Source: Atopomonas sediminilitoris
GTDB lineage: Bacteria; Pseudomonadota; Gammaproteobacteria; Pseudomonadales; Pseudomonadaceae
Assembly (NCBI RefSeq): GCF_022601735.1
Contig: NZ_JAKUMM010000004.1
Coordinates: 186,001-250,000, forward strand
Direction: 5' to 3'
DNA length: 64,000 bases
In this document: positions 43,293 through 51,369 of the stretch, piece after piece
Numbering within the stretch: the stretch's first letter is position 1
How the letters are laid out: the number at the start of each line of letters is the position of its first letter
Notes under the pieces: model-generated
What the model saw: only the letters and a program-made list of their open reading frames with translations
What the model was told of the DNA's origin: nothing
Database searches by the model: none
Translations under genes and position numbers: made by a program

Positions 43293-44231
43293 TCAAGGTT
43301 GGGCCGAGAGAGGCTTCACCGTTGGCCGCACCCATTGCCGCAAACGCTCAAACTGTTTGCGCGTGGCCACAATCAACACATTACCTATCACCACTAAGCC
43401 CATACCGAGCAGCGCATCGCTCGACCAGCGATAGCCCTCAAACAGGGTAGAGATGCCCAGCGCCACAACCGGAAACAACACCATGGTGTAAGCGGCTTTA
43501 TCAGCGCCGATGCGCCCCAGCAGAGTGAGAAAACTGCCAAACGCCAACACCGAGCCAAACAGGGCTAAATACAGTAACGAGCCGCTGTACGCCCATGTGG
43601 CCTCGTAGGTAAAAGAGGCCCCTTGCGCCATGGCAATGCCAGCCAACGCCAGAGCGCCATATGCCATACCGTAAGCATTGTTTTGCACCACCGGCAGTTT
43701 GGCCATTTGGTTGCGCGTAGACACCATGTTGCCCAATGAGGCGACAAAGGTACCTAGCAAGCTCAACAGCAAACCGTGCATGGCGTGCGTGTCGCTGTTG
43801 AGCTTGGCCAACTCCGGCTTAAACACCAAGGCAATGCCGGCCAAACCAAGCAAAGCACCGATCAATACGGAGCGATCGGCGCGCTTGCCAAACAGCAGCA
43901 TGCCATTGGCAATGTTCATCAACACAATGGTGGAAAACACCACGGCAATCAGGCCGCTGGTGAGCTCGGCAGTGGCCCAATACACCAGCATGTAGTTAAA
44001 GCCAAACAGGCTTAAACCCTGAGCAAACATCCACAGGTGCTGGCGCACGCTAAAGCGCATGGGCAACTTTTTGATCAAGCACCAAAGCAGCAAGATCAAC
44101 GCCGCCAAGGCAAAGCGGTAGGCCACGGAAACCTCAGGGGCCACTTCGCCCAATTGCAGGCGGATGGCAAAGAAGGTCGAGCCCCAGATCAGTACGGTGG
44201 TCAAATACAGTGTGGCGGTGTGCATCAACAT
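43293..44231 (-). CDS. EamA/DMT-family transporter
   Basis: A 312-residue ten-helix inner-membrane metabolite exporter; LIWGSTFFAIRLQLGEVAP is the first-helix signature and LYLALFGSVLAFGSFLTLLGRIGADKAA the second-repeat signature. The ATG at 44231 has AGGG seven to eight bases upstream; a second ATG two codons later is also possible. It is divergent from a LysR regulator with about 100 bases between them, a common pairing that suggests the regulator controls it. Substrate unknown. Confidence 0.85.
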   Translation of the reverse strand: MLMHTATLYLTTVLIWGSTFFAIRLQLGEVAPEVSVAYRFALAALILLLWCLIKKLPMRFSVRQHLWMFAQGLSLFGFNYMLVYWATAELTSGLIAVVFSTIVLMNIANGMLLFGKRADRSVLIGALLGLAGIALVFKPELAKLNSDTHAMHGLLLSLLGTFVASLGNMVSTRNQMAKLPVVQNNAYGMAYGALALAGIAMAQGASFTYEATWAYSGSLLYLALFGSVLAFGSFLTLLGRIGADKAAYTMVLFPVVALGISTLFEGYRWSSDALLGMGLVVIGNVLIVATRKQFERLRQWVRPTVKPLSAQP

Positions 44232-44336
44232 AACGGCATCCCTGTGATGGTGCGATGGGGCCTTTATACGCCGCACTTTTGCATTAATTAAGCGTATTAT
44301 TTTTATCTAAATCATTACACAATCTAATGTGAAAAC

Positions 44337-45212
44337 ATGACCCGCGATATCGATATCAGCCTGATCAGAACCTTTCTAGCGGTGGCTGAATCCGGCGGCA
44401 TGACCCCCGCCGCGCAAGCGCTAAACCTTACCCAAGGCGCCGTCAGCCAGAAGATTCAGCGTTTAGAGGCGCTGTTTGAAACTGTGCTGTTTGAACGCTA
44501 TCACCGCACCATTCGCTTAACCGCCGACGGTGAGCGCTTAATGTCGCGCGCGTATCGACTGATTTCGCTTAACGATGAAACGTGGCAATTCATGACCCGC
44601 CCTGAATTTACCGGCGAGATAAAGTTGGGCGTGCCGCTGGATATCATCCGCCCGATGCTGCCCAGCATCATGCGGCGCTTTAGTCGCGAGCATCCCAAAA
44701 TCCAGCTGACGCTGATTTGCGATGTCACCGAAACCTTGCTCGCGCGCCTAAAACAAGGCGAAGTCGACCTGACCTTAACCACCGAAAGCGTGCCGGGCAA
44801 AGAGGGCACCTTGTTGCTGCGCGACAACCTGGTGTGGATCGGCGCGCCTAACGGTGAAGCTTGCTGGCAAAAGCCACTGCCAGTGTCATTGGGTTCAGAG
44901 TTTTGCGCCTTTCGCGGCCCCACATTAAAAGCGCTAGATAAAGCCACTATCGACTGGTTGGCGGTGTGTAATGTCGGCAACTTGGAATCGATCTTGGCCA
45001 CTGTGGAGGCCGATATGGCGGTGGCGCCGTATTTATCCAGCTTAATTCCAGCCAACCTCAGCATTGTCAGTGCCGAAGCGGGCTTGCCGCCGCTGCCTGC
45101 GCACTACATCAACCTGCGCCTGCCGGATTCCGGTGGCTCGTTGATTGCCCAAGAACTGGCTAACTACATCCGCCAAGGCTTTGCCAGCGTGCCTAACGCC
45201 GCACTGGTTTAG
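44337..45212 (+). CDS. LysR-family transcriptional regulator
   Basis: A 291-residue LysR regulator with a classic N-terminal winged HTH (LIRTFLAVAESGGMTPAAQA then LNLTQGAVSQKIQRLEALFE) and a C-terminal ligand-binding domain. It is divergent from the EamA exporter gene across an AT-rich gap (44232-44336) that probably holds the operator. Ligand unknown. Confidence 0.88.
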   Translation: MTRDIDISLIRTFLAVAESGGMTPAAQALNLTQGAVSQKIQRLEALFETVLFERYHRTIRLTADGERLMSRAYRLISLNDETWQFMTRPEFTGEIKLGVPLDIIRPMLPSIMRRFSREHPKIQLTLICDVTETLLARLKQGEVDLTLTTESVPGKEGTLLLRDNLVWIGAPNGEACWQKPLPVSLGSEFCAFRGPTLKALDKATIDWLAVCNVGNLESILATVEADMAVAPYLSSLIPANLSIVSAEAGLPPLPAHYINLRLPDSGGSLIAQELANYIRQGFASVPNAALV

Positions 45213-45219
45213 CGAGGGC

Positions 45220-45260
45220 TTGCTATAGATCAAGCCTGTACGCAAATACCCAGCTAGGCT
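45220..45260 (+). promoter_or_regulatory. FNR/ANR-like site and -10 before chemoreceptor/ODP pair
   Basis: TTGCTATAGATCAA (45220-45233) matches TTGAT-N4-ATCAA except for one base in the left arm. A -10-like TAGGCT starts at 45255, 28.5 bases after the site centre. The same geometry is seen for the nar, nrdD and moeA sites in this window, which raises the chance that it is real. Confidence 0.55.
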
Positions 45261-45287
45261 GAAATAGCCAAGGTGTAGGGTGTTCAT

Positions 45288-45869
45288 ATGCAAAGCACAC
45301 AAACCCCGTTACGGCAGGTGGTTAACCTGCGGGAAAATATCAAAACCATTAGCACCATCGCTTTTCAGGTCAACTTGCTTGGCCTGAATGCCATCTTGCT
45401 GGCCAAGCAATTTGGCGAGGTGGCCCGTGGCTTTGGCGTGATTTCTACGGAGTTGCGTGCCTTTAGCCGTGAGTTAGCCCAGCACATGGAAGCCATCTCC
45501 GCGCTGAGCGTTAACTTGGTCCGCGTTGAAACCCAGCGTTTGTGTTTGCGTAAGCGCCACGCTTTGCTGCAACAAGCCGAGGGCCGCAGTACCACCGACT
45601 GGCTTCCGCAAGCGCGGCAGCGTCAGTTAGGTCGGCTCGACACGCTACACGGTGAGCGCGAGCAAACTTTTTCGGCGATGCGCGAGCATTTGTCCGACGC
45701 CTATCAAAACTGTTTGTTCGGCACGGTGATTGCCCGCTCGGCGCGCATTGAAGCCGCCTATGCCGGTGCTCAAGGCAGCACACTCACCGACACCTCGCTG
45801 GCTTTTGCTCAGTGTGTCGATCATGTGCTCGCCAGCTTAGACCGCTTAAAACAAGCCACCGGAGGCTAA
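45288..45869 (+). CDS. Soluble chemoreceptor-like signalling hairpin protein
   Basis: A 193-residue protein without membrane segments. Its first 65 residues correspond to the cytoplasmic tip of a methyl-accepting chemotaxis protein: IAFQVNLLGLNAILLAKQFG continuing GEVARGFGVISTELRAF. The usual EAARAGE stretch is replaced by LLAKQFGE, so contacts with CheA/CheW may differ. The remainder is helical with a late cysteine (AFAQCVDHVL, about residue 175) and a histidine, which might bind a cofactor. The next gene, a di-iron oxygen-binding protein, starts two bases after the stop, so the two probably work as a soluble sensor-signaller pair. Confidence 0.65.
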   Translation: MQSTQTPLRQVVNLRENIKTISTIAFQVNLLGLNAILLAKQFGEVARGFGVISTELRAFSRELAQHMEAISALSVNLVRVETQRLCLRKRHALLQQAEGRSTTDWLPQARQRQLGRLDTLHGEREQTFSAMREHLSDAYQNCLFGTVIARSARIEAAYAGAQGSTLTDTSLAFAQCVDHVLASLDRLKQATGG

Positions 45870-45871
45870 GG

Positions 45872-46606
45872 ATGAAAAAGGCCATCACACTGTATGAGCA
45901 AGGATCGCACCGTTGGTTTGTGATTGCCCGCGACCCCGACAAACCGCATTGCTTAATTGATACCAATGAGTACGTGATTACCCATGCGGGGCAGGCGTTA
46001 CTCACCGATCCCGGCGGTTTGGAGATTTTTCCGGCGGTTTTTAGCGCCGTCAGTGAAGTCATCGATCCGGCGCAAGTAGGGCAGATCTTTGCCAGCCATC
46101 AGGACCCTGACGTTATCTCGTCACTGGCGCTCTGGCTTGAGTTCAATCCTGATTTACGCTGTCACGTCTCCGGGCTGTGGAAGAGCTTCATCCCGCATTT
46201 TGGTGGCGATGAGCACACCTTGTTGAGCATCGCTGACGACGGTGCCGATATTGATTTGCATGGCCATCCCTTGCACGCCATCCCCGCACACTATCTGCAC
46301 TCATCCGGCAACTTTCACTTGTGGGATGCCAAAGCCCAGATCTTATTTAGCGGTGATATCGGCGCAGCCATGCTGCCGCACGATCAGCAAGAAATTTTCG
46401 TCCGCGACTTTGCCCAGCACATTCGCCATGCCGAAGGTTTTCACCGGCGTTGGATGGGTTCTAACAGTGCCAAGCGCGACTGGTGCGAACGCGCTGCCAA
46501 GCTGCCTATCGACATGCTGTGTCCGCAACACGGCGCCATCTACCAAGGTGACGACGTGATGCGGTTTATTAACTGGCTGGATGAGCTAAAGGTCGGGCTG
46601 TTTTAA
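45872..46606 (+). CDS. Metallo-beta-lactamase-fold di-iron ODP-type oxygen-binding protein
   Basis: A 244-residue flavodiiron-like protein lacking the flavodoxin domain. Candidate di-iron ligands are H76, D78 and D80 in SHQDPDV, H140 or H143 in AHYLHSSGNF, D162 in SGDIGA and H220 in CPQHGAIY. The canonical HxExDH motif is altered to HxDxDV, as in the ODP oxygen-binding di-iron family used as an oxygen sensor in Treponema chemotaxis. GGAGG precedes the ATG at 45872. Its cotranscription with a chemoreceptor hairpin gene and an ANR-like promoter fits an oxygen-sensing role rather than oxygen reduction. The end overlaps the convergent PilZ gene by four bases. Confidence 0.75.
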   Translation: MKKAITLYEQGSHRWFVIARDPDKPHCLIDTNEYVITHAGQALLTDPGGLEIFPAVFSAVSEVIDPAQVGQIFASHQDPDVISSLALWLEFNPDLRCHVSGLWKSFIPHFGGDEHTLLSIADDGADIDLHGHPLHAIPAHYLHSSGNFHLWDAKAQILFSGDIGAAMLPHDQQEIFVRDFAQHIRHAEGFHRRWMGSNSAKRDWCERAAKLPIDMLCPQHGAIYQGDDVMRFINWLDELKVGLF

Positions 46607-47259
46607 GCCGCGGCACTGTGTAAGTGGGTGAGCACGTAGGCGTGCAGCGTAATGCGATCGGTGTCGTTGATCTCGGCAAACTGCACGCCAATCACGGTGT
46701 GCTCGTTATCCTGCAGTACCGAGCGCGCGTGGCCACTGAGCGTCACGATGCGCTCAATCCCACTCACGGCAACTTGCGCTGTGAGCTTCAGTTCATCGCC
46801 TGGGCATAGATCCAGTGCACGTGCCTGTAAACGGCAGCCCCCCAGACTTAGGTCTTTGATGATTGCCGAGCATTTTTGCTGTGCGGCGCCGTAATACACC
46901 GAGCTGATCAAATTAACCTTGGCACGCACGCTGGTGCGCACCTCGCCCAAGCTCAAGCGTTTCGGCATCGCCAAATGCAGGTGCGGGTAGGGCAGGCGCG
47001 GCGTGGCCAGTACCTCAGTACGAAAACCACAAGCACAGTTGAGCTGTTGTGCAAATAAGCGCACCGACAGCGGCATACCCGTTTTTAACGGCACTAACAC
47101 GCCGTTACTCATCGGCGCACTAATGATGATGCTATGACTTGGCCGATAGCCTAACAGCTGGGCTTTATCGCGCTCTTGGTTGTAGCCATCAATCTCCAGC
47201 TGCAAAGCTTGCCCCGGCATCAGGCGCAGGTCTTCAAAGCGTGTGGTTTGTTCTTCCAT
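46603..47259 (-). CDS. YcgR-type PilZ-domain c-di-GMP-binding protein
   Basis: About 218 residues. An N-terminal YcgR-like domain (LMPGQALQLEI to NGVLVPLKTGMPL) precedes a PilZ domain with the RxxxR motif in VRTSVRAKV and DLSLGGCRLQ (the D/NxSxxG motif), so it should bind cyclic di-GMP and probably affects flagellar motility. The start is uncertain: ATG 47259 is chosen because the N-terminal 17 residues of the longer frame look non-coding; no strong Shine-Dalgarno is seen for either. Confidence 0.8.
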   Translation of the reverse strand: MEEQTTRFEDLRLMPGQALQLEIDGYNQERDKAQLLGYRPSHSIIISAPMSNGVLVPLKTGMPLSVRLFAQQLNCACGFRTEVLATPRLPYPHLHLAMPKRLSLGEVRTSVRAKVNLISSVYYGAAQQKCSAIIKDLSLGGCRLQARALDLCPGDELKLTAQVAVSGIERIVTLSGHARSVLQDNEHTVIGVQFAEINDTDRITLHAYVLTHLHSAAA

Positions 47260-47380
47260 GGACACATCAACAGGCAGACACAGGATGCTCACAGTGTAGC
47301 GGTATGGCACGGTGCCAGCTCAAGGGCTTTTTGCATTTTTGTAGATGGCTGACACAGGCCGGGGCGGTTTTCATCACTTC

Positions 47381-47421
47381 TTGATTCTCATCAAGGGCGA
47401 CTTTGTCTTTATGGGTAGATT
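47381..47421 (+). promoter_or_regulatory. Perfect FNR/ANR site and -10 of nrdD
   Basis: TTGATTCTCATCAA (47381-47394) is an exact match to TTGAT-N4-ATCAA. A -10-like TAGATT starts at 47416, 28.5 bases after the site centre, as in class II FNR promoters. This makes the anaerobic reductase genes low-oxygen inducible. Confidence 0.88.
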
Positions 47422-47437
47422 GCACAACATGTTGTGT
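47422..47437 (+). promoter_or_regulatory. NrdR-like palindrome at the nrdD transcription start
   Basis: CACAACATGTTGTG (47423-47436) is a perfect 14-base palindrome; the 16-base stretch agrees with 13 of 16 positions of the NrdR box as recalled. It overlaps the predicted start of transcription about 41 bases after the ANR site centre, a good place for a repressor. Only one box is seen, whereas NrdR usually uses two. Confidence 0.5.
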
Positions 47438-47478
47438 ATTCAAACAAAAATAAACCCCATATCAAGGATAGGTGCCCC

Positions 47479-49497
47479 ATGATAACGCCACACCAGAACA
47501 CCTCGCCAAGCTTGGTGGGTAAGCGCGATGGCAGTGAAGTTAGTTTTGAGTTGGACAAAATCAGCGCTGCGTTAGCGGCGGCTGGTAGCGCCACCCAGGA
47601 GTACGACGCGGCCACGGCGACGACGATTGCACAAGCGGTGCAGGCGCGTTTGTGTGGCAATGCGTGGGTGGCGGTTGAACAGATACAAGATGTCGTTGAA
47701 CGCGTGTTGATGGAGTGTGGTTATTACGCCACGGCACGCGCCTATATTGTCTATCGCGAACAACACGGCCGCTTGCGCCGTGACCATAAAACATTGGTCG
47801 ATGTAGCGGCCTCGATGAACGAGTACCTGTCGCAAGCCGACTGGCGCGTGCGCGCCAATGCTAATCAAGGGTACTCATTGGGCGGCTTGATTCTGAATGT
47901 CTCAGGCAAAGTGACGGCCAACTACTGGCTGGATGAAGTCTACAGCCCGGCCATTGGCGCTGCGCACCGCGAAGCAGACTTGCACATCCATGATCTAGAC
48001 ATGCTGGCCGGCTATTGCGCCGGCTGGTCGCTGCGCACGTTATTGCACGAAGGTCTCAATGGCGTGCCGGGCAGGGTAGAGGCCGGGCCGCCCAAACACC
48101 TGTCTAGCGCGCTGGGGCAGATGGTCAACTTTCTTGGCACGTTGCAAAACGAGTGGGCGGGGGCGCAAGCCTTTAGCTCGTTTGACACCTATCTGGCGGC
48201 CTACGTGCGCAAAGACCGGCTTAGCTACGCGCAAGTGCGCCAGTCGATGCAGGAGTTTATTTACAACCTCAATGTGCCCTCACGCTGGGGCACGCAAACA
48301 CCGTTTACCAATCTGACCTTTGACTGGGTGTGCCCAGAAGACCTGCGCGAACAAGTGCCGGTGATTGCGGGTGAGGAAATGCCGTTTTGCTATGGCGAGC
48401 TTGAAGCGGAAATGGCCTTGATCAATCAGGCTTATATCGATGTGATGATGGCTGGCGACGCCAAGGGCAGGGTGTTCACCTTCCCCATTCCCACCTACAA
48501 CATCACCCATGACTTCCCTTGGGATAGCGACAACGCCACGCGCCTGTTTGAAATGACCGCGCGATACGGCCTGCCGTATTTTCAGAATTTCTTAAACTCC
48601 GACATGCAGCCCAATCAAGTGCGCTCCATGTGTTGCCGCTTGCAGCTCGACGTGCGCGAACTGCTCAAACGCGGCAACGGCCTGTTTGGCTCAGCCGAAC
48701 AAACCGGCTCACTGGGGGTAGTCACGATCAACTGTGCCCGCTTGGGGTATCGCTTTGCCGGCGATGAAGTCGCGCTGTTGGCACAGCTCGATGATCTGCT
48801 AGAACTTGCCTATGAGAGCCTTGAGGTGAAGCGCAAAGTGATTCAACACCACATGGATATGGGCTTGTATCCATACACCAAGCGTTATCTGGGCACGTTG
48901 CGTAATCATTTCTCGACCATCGGCGTGAATGGCTTGCATGAGCTGGCGCTTAACTTCAGCCGAGGCGAGCAGGGCATGCATACCGAAGCAGGCCGTGCAC
49001 AAGCCCTGCGCATCTTGGATCATGTCCGTGCGCGAATGGTCGAATTCCAGACGCGCAGTGGCCATCTCTATAACCTTGAAGCTACACCGGCTGAAGGCAC
49101 CACTTACCGCTTCGCCAAAGAAGACCAAAAACGCTATCGCGGCATCATGCAATCCGGCTCAGAGCAAGCACCGTATTACACCAACTCCTCGCAATTGCCG
49201 GCAGGCTTTACCGCCGATCCGTTTGAAGCGCTGGCACTGCAAGACCCGCTGCAATGCAAGTACACCGGCGGCACGGTGCTGCATTTGTACATGGCTGAAC
49301 GTATTTCATCCCCCCAAGCGTGCAAAACCTTAGTCCGCACCGCGTTAAGTCGCTTCCGCTTGCCGTACCTGACCGTGACACCGACCTTTTCGATTTGCCC
49401 CGTGCATGGCTATCTCGATGGCGAGCACGAGTTTTGTCCCAAGTGCGATGAAAAATTGTTGCAACAACAGGCTCAACAAGCCTGCGCTGCCTGTTAA
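47479..49497 (+). CDS. nrdD: Anaerobic ribonucleoside-triphosphate reductase NrdD, without its radical tail
   Basis: Class III ribonucleotide reductase of 672 residues, reducing NTPs to dNTPs without oxygen. An N-terminal ATP-cone domain (KRDGSEVSFELDKI) is followed by the barrel, with CPVHGYLDGEHEFCPKCDEK as the C-terminal zinc-binding site. The protein ends QACAAC and has no glycyl-radical motif (RVxGY). That motif is in the next small gene, 35 bases downstream in a different frame. E. coli NrdD is about 712 residues; 672 plus 49 adds up to 721. The ATG at 47479 is preferred over an upstream in-frame GTG; AGG lies six bases before it. Confidence 0.92.
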   Translation: MITPHQNTSPSLVGKRDGSEVSFELDKISAALAAAGSATQEYDAATATTIAQAVQARLCGNAWVAVEQIQDVVERVLMECGYYATARAYIVYREQHGRLRRDHKTLVDVAASMNEYLSQADWRVRANANQGYSLGGLILNVSGKVTANYWLDEVYSPAIGAAHREADLHIHDLDMLAGYCAGWSLRTLLHEGLNGVPGRVEAGPPKHLSSALGQMVNFLGTLQNEWAGAQAFSSFDTYLAAYVRKDRLSYAQVRQSMQEFIYNLNVPSRWGTQTPFTNLTFDWVCPEDLREQVPVIAGEEMPFCYGELEAEMALINQAYIDVMMAGDAKGRVFTFPIPTYNITHDFPWDSDNATRLFEMTARYGLPYFQNFLNSDMQPNQVRSMCCRLQLDVRELLKRGNGLFGSAEQTGSLGVVTINCARLGYRFAGDEVALLAQLDDLLELAYESLEVKRKVIQHHMDMGLYPYTKRYLGTLRNHFSTIGVNGLHELALNFSRGEQGMHTEAGRAQALRILDHVRARMVEFQTRSGHLYNLEATPAEGTTYRFAKEDQKRYRGIMQSGSEQAPYYTNSSQLPAGFTADPFEALALQDPLQCKYTGGTVLHLYMAERISSPQACKTLVRTALSRFRLPYLTVTPTFSICPVHGYLDGEHEFCPKCDEKLLQQQAQQACAAC

Positions 49498-49532
49498 ACC
49501 CGCGTTCAACCCCCACAATCAGGAGAATTGCT

Positions 49533-49682
49533 ATGGATAAAGCCAACTTACCCACCGAACAACGTCAGCGCTGCGAAGTATGGACGCGTGTTATGGGTTA
49601 TCACCGTCCGGTTGCTGCCTTTAACCCAGGCAAACAGTCGGAGCACCGCGAACGCCAGCACTTCACCGAAGCCAAGGCCTAA
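49533..49682 (+). CDS. Separate glycyl-radical tail of anaerobic ribonucleotide reductase
   Basis: A 49-residue cistron too short for ordinary gene calling. It encodes the C-terminal radical segment of class III NrdD: WTRVMGYHRPVAAFNPG, in which the glycine of RVMGY (about residue 22) is the expected radical site, followed by a basic tail (KQSEHRERQHF). It has its own AGGAG seven bases before the ATG at 49533, is in a different frame from nrdD, and stops two bases before nrdG. It is therefore a real separate subunit rather than a readthrough product. It would have to bind NrdD and be activated by NrdG. Confidence 0.85.
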   Translation: MDKANLPTEQRQRCEVWTRVMGYHRPVAAFNPGKQSEHRERQHFTEAKA

Positions 49683-49684
49683 GC

Positions 49685-50386
49685 ATGACGGCAGCGGCAC
49701 TGCGGGTCGGGGGCTTATTGCCCCTGACCACCTTGGACTATCCCGAGCATTTAGCCTGCGTGGTGTTTTGCCAAGGCTGCGCGTGGCGCTGTCGCTATTG
49801 CCATAACCCAGACTTGATCACCCCACGCGGCAGCAACGAGCTTGAGTGGCGAGGGGTGCTTGAGTTTTTACAGCAACGCCAAGGCTTACTGCAGGCGGTT
49901 GTTTTTAGCGGCGGCGAAGCCAGCTTGCAGGCGGAGTTGCCGCAAGCAATTGAGGAGGTGAGGGCGATGGGCTTTTTAGTCGGCCTGCACACCGCCGGCA
50001 TAAAACCCAAAGCCCTTCAGCAAGTGCTGCCATTAGTCGATTGGGTGGGTTATGACATCAAAGGCCTGCCACAAAGCGTGCCGTTGATCACCGGCGTACC
50101 CGGTAGCGGAAGCCATAATTGGTATGGCTTAGAGTTACTCTTGGCCAGCGGTGTGGCTTATGAAGTCCGCGTGAGCTGGCATCCAGCATTACTCAGCGGC
50201 GATGAACTGCTGCGCATTGCCTCTCGACTTAGAAATCTGGGCGTCACTCGGCTGGCGATTCAAATTGTGCGTTGTGAGCGCATGCTTGATCCTGCCTTAA
50301 GCACGCTGCCCGTGAGCTATCAAGAACGCTTAAGAGTAAAGACAACATTAACAGGACAATGGCCGCAGTTGATTTGGCGTGACTAA
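49685..50386 (+). CDS. nrdG: Anaerobic ribonucleotide reductase activase NrdG
   Basis: Radical-SAM activase of 233 residues that forms the glycyl radical on the reductase. The CxxxCxxC cluster motif is C32-AWR-C36-RY-C39, and VVFSGGEASLQ (about residues 75-85) is the SAM-binding GGE motif. It begins two bases after the small radical-tail gene, so nrdD, tail and nrdG form one operon. Longer than E. coli NrdG, and of the PflA-like type seen in Pseudomonas. Confidence 0.9.
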   Translation: MTAAALRVGGLLPLTTLDYPEHLACVVFCQGCAWRCRYCHNPDLITPRGSNELEWRGVLEFLQQRQGLLQAVVFSGGEASLQAELPQAIEEVRAMGFLVGLHTAGIKPKALQQVLPLVDWVGYDIKGLPQSVPLITGVPGSGSHNWYGLELLLASGVAYEVRVSWHPALLSGDELLRIASRLRNLGVTRLAIQIVRCERMLDPALSTLPVSYQERLRVKTTLTGQWPQLIWRD

Positions 50387-50482
50387 AACATAAGCGTTGC
50401 GTATTTCGTTGGCCTTAATCTTGACGCTGCCAAGATCGCACCATACCTTCAAGGCTCATACCGCCATGAGCACAACAATAAG

Positions 50483-50911
50483 ATGAGTACGTTAGCGCTA
50501 AACCCCCAGTGCCAAGCCACCTTGCAGCAATGGCAAGCCATGATCGACAGTGCCAATTTAAGCGAGTTACCTGCGCTGCTGGCGCCTGATGTGGTGTTTC
50601 GCTCACCGATGGCGCACACGCCATATCCGGGTGCGCCCGTAGTATCGATGATTCTGAATACCGTCTTCGGCGTGTTTGAAGACTTTCGCTACCATCGCGA
50701 ACTAGCCAGCGCAGACGGCACCAGTGTGGTGCTGGAGTTCAGTGCCAGAGTAGGCGACAAGCAACTTAAAGGCATTGATATGGTGCGCTTTAACGACGAA
50801 GGCAAAATTGTCGATTTTGAAGTCATGGTACGGCCCATGAGCGGCTTACAAGCCTTAGGCACCGAAATGGGACAACGCCTAGGCGCTTATCTGGCCAAAC
50901 AAAAAGGCTAA
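50483..50911 (+). CDS. SnoaL/NTF2-like fold protein
   Basis: A 142-residue cytosolic protein of the nuclear-transport-factor-2-like superfamily: LPALLAPDVVFRSPMAHTPYPG and the beta-rich end GKIVDFEVMVRPMSG are typical. No catalytic residues can be assigned. No close neighbour on the same strand hints at a role; it lies 96 bases after nrdG. A weak stem-loop (50926-50958) follows. Confidence 0.7.
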   Translation: MSTLALNPQCQATLQQWQAMIDSANLSELPALLAPDVVFRSPMAHTPYPGAPVVSMILNTVFGVFEDFRYHRELASADGTSVVLEFSARVGDKQLKGIDMVRFNDEGKIVDFEVMVRPMSGLQALGTEMGQRLGAYLAKQKG

Positions 50912-50925
50912 TACAGACGGAACAT

Positions 50926-50958
50926 AGCCCCAGACTCATTTGCTAAGCGTATGGGGCT
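50926..50958 (+). terminator. Possible weak terminator hairpin
   Basis: AGCCCCA (50926-50932) and TGGGGCT (50952-50958) can pair around a 19-base loop just after the SnoaL-like gene. There is no T-run, so termination is uncertain. Confidence 0.3.
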
Positions 50959-51075
50959 GGGCAACCAGTAACTGCGCTGCATTAGTTTTATGGCTAACGC
51001 CACCTGACACGCAATGATGTTTGCTTCTAATGCTTATGACCGTCAGCTCCAGCCAGTTGGCATTACGTAATTTAA

Positions 51076-51091
51076 CATAATATATATTATG
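51076..51091. repeat. AT-rich perfect palindrome
   Basis: CATAATATATATTATG (51076-51091) is a perfect 16-base palindrome in an unusually AT-rich patch (about 51060-51110), between the SnoaL-like gene and the truncated regulator. It could be an operator left from a displaced gene or part of the transfer scar. Confidence 0.5.
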
Positions 51092-51118
51092 CGAACTTAT
51101 CTATATCAGCAGACGAGG

Positions 51119-51364
51119 CTAGCGTTGATTTTTCCCGAAACAAGCCAAATCTTCACGACCGACATTCTGTGCCCAGCGGTCAGCCCATTGTGCTAATGGT
51201 CCTAAGGCCTCCAGCAACAATTGACCTTCAGTGGTTAAGTAATACCCACCGGTCGTTTCTAGCTCAACAATGCCGGCTGCACGTAACTCTTTAAGCCGCG
51301 CCATCAACACATTCGGCGAGCTGATTTCGCATTCTTGCTGCAACGCGACCGCGTGTGCCGATCT
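51119..51364 (-). pseudogene. Truncated winged-helix (HxlR-like) transcriptional regulator
   Basis: Only the C-terminal part of a winged-helix regulator remains: ISSPNVLMARLKELRAAGIV followed by GYYLTTEGQLLLEALGPLAQ, with family resemblance starting at about 51364. Upstream of that point the frame runs on into sequence that belongs to the oppositely oriented amidohydrolase fragment, so the N-terminal half with the rest of the DNA-binding domain is missing. It is unlikely to be functional. Confidence 0.7.
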
Positions 51365-51369
51365 TGGGG

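Noticed and set aside
49495..49535. Idea that nrdD is broken by a frameshift or sequencing error
   Set aside because: The small downstream frame has its own Shine-Dalgarno and ATG, nrdD ends in a natural-looking tail, and 35 untranslated bases separate them, so a designed split is more likely.
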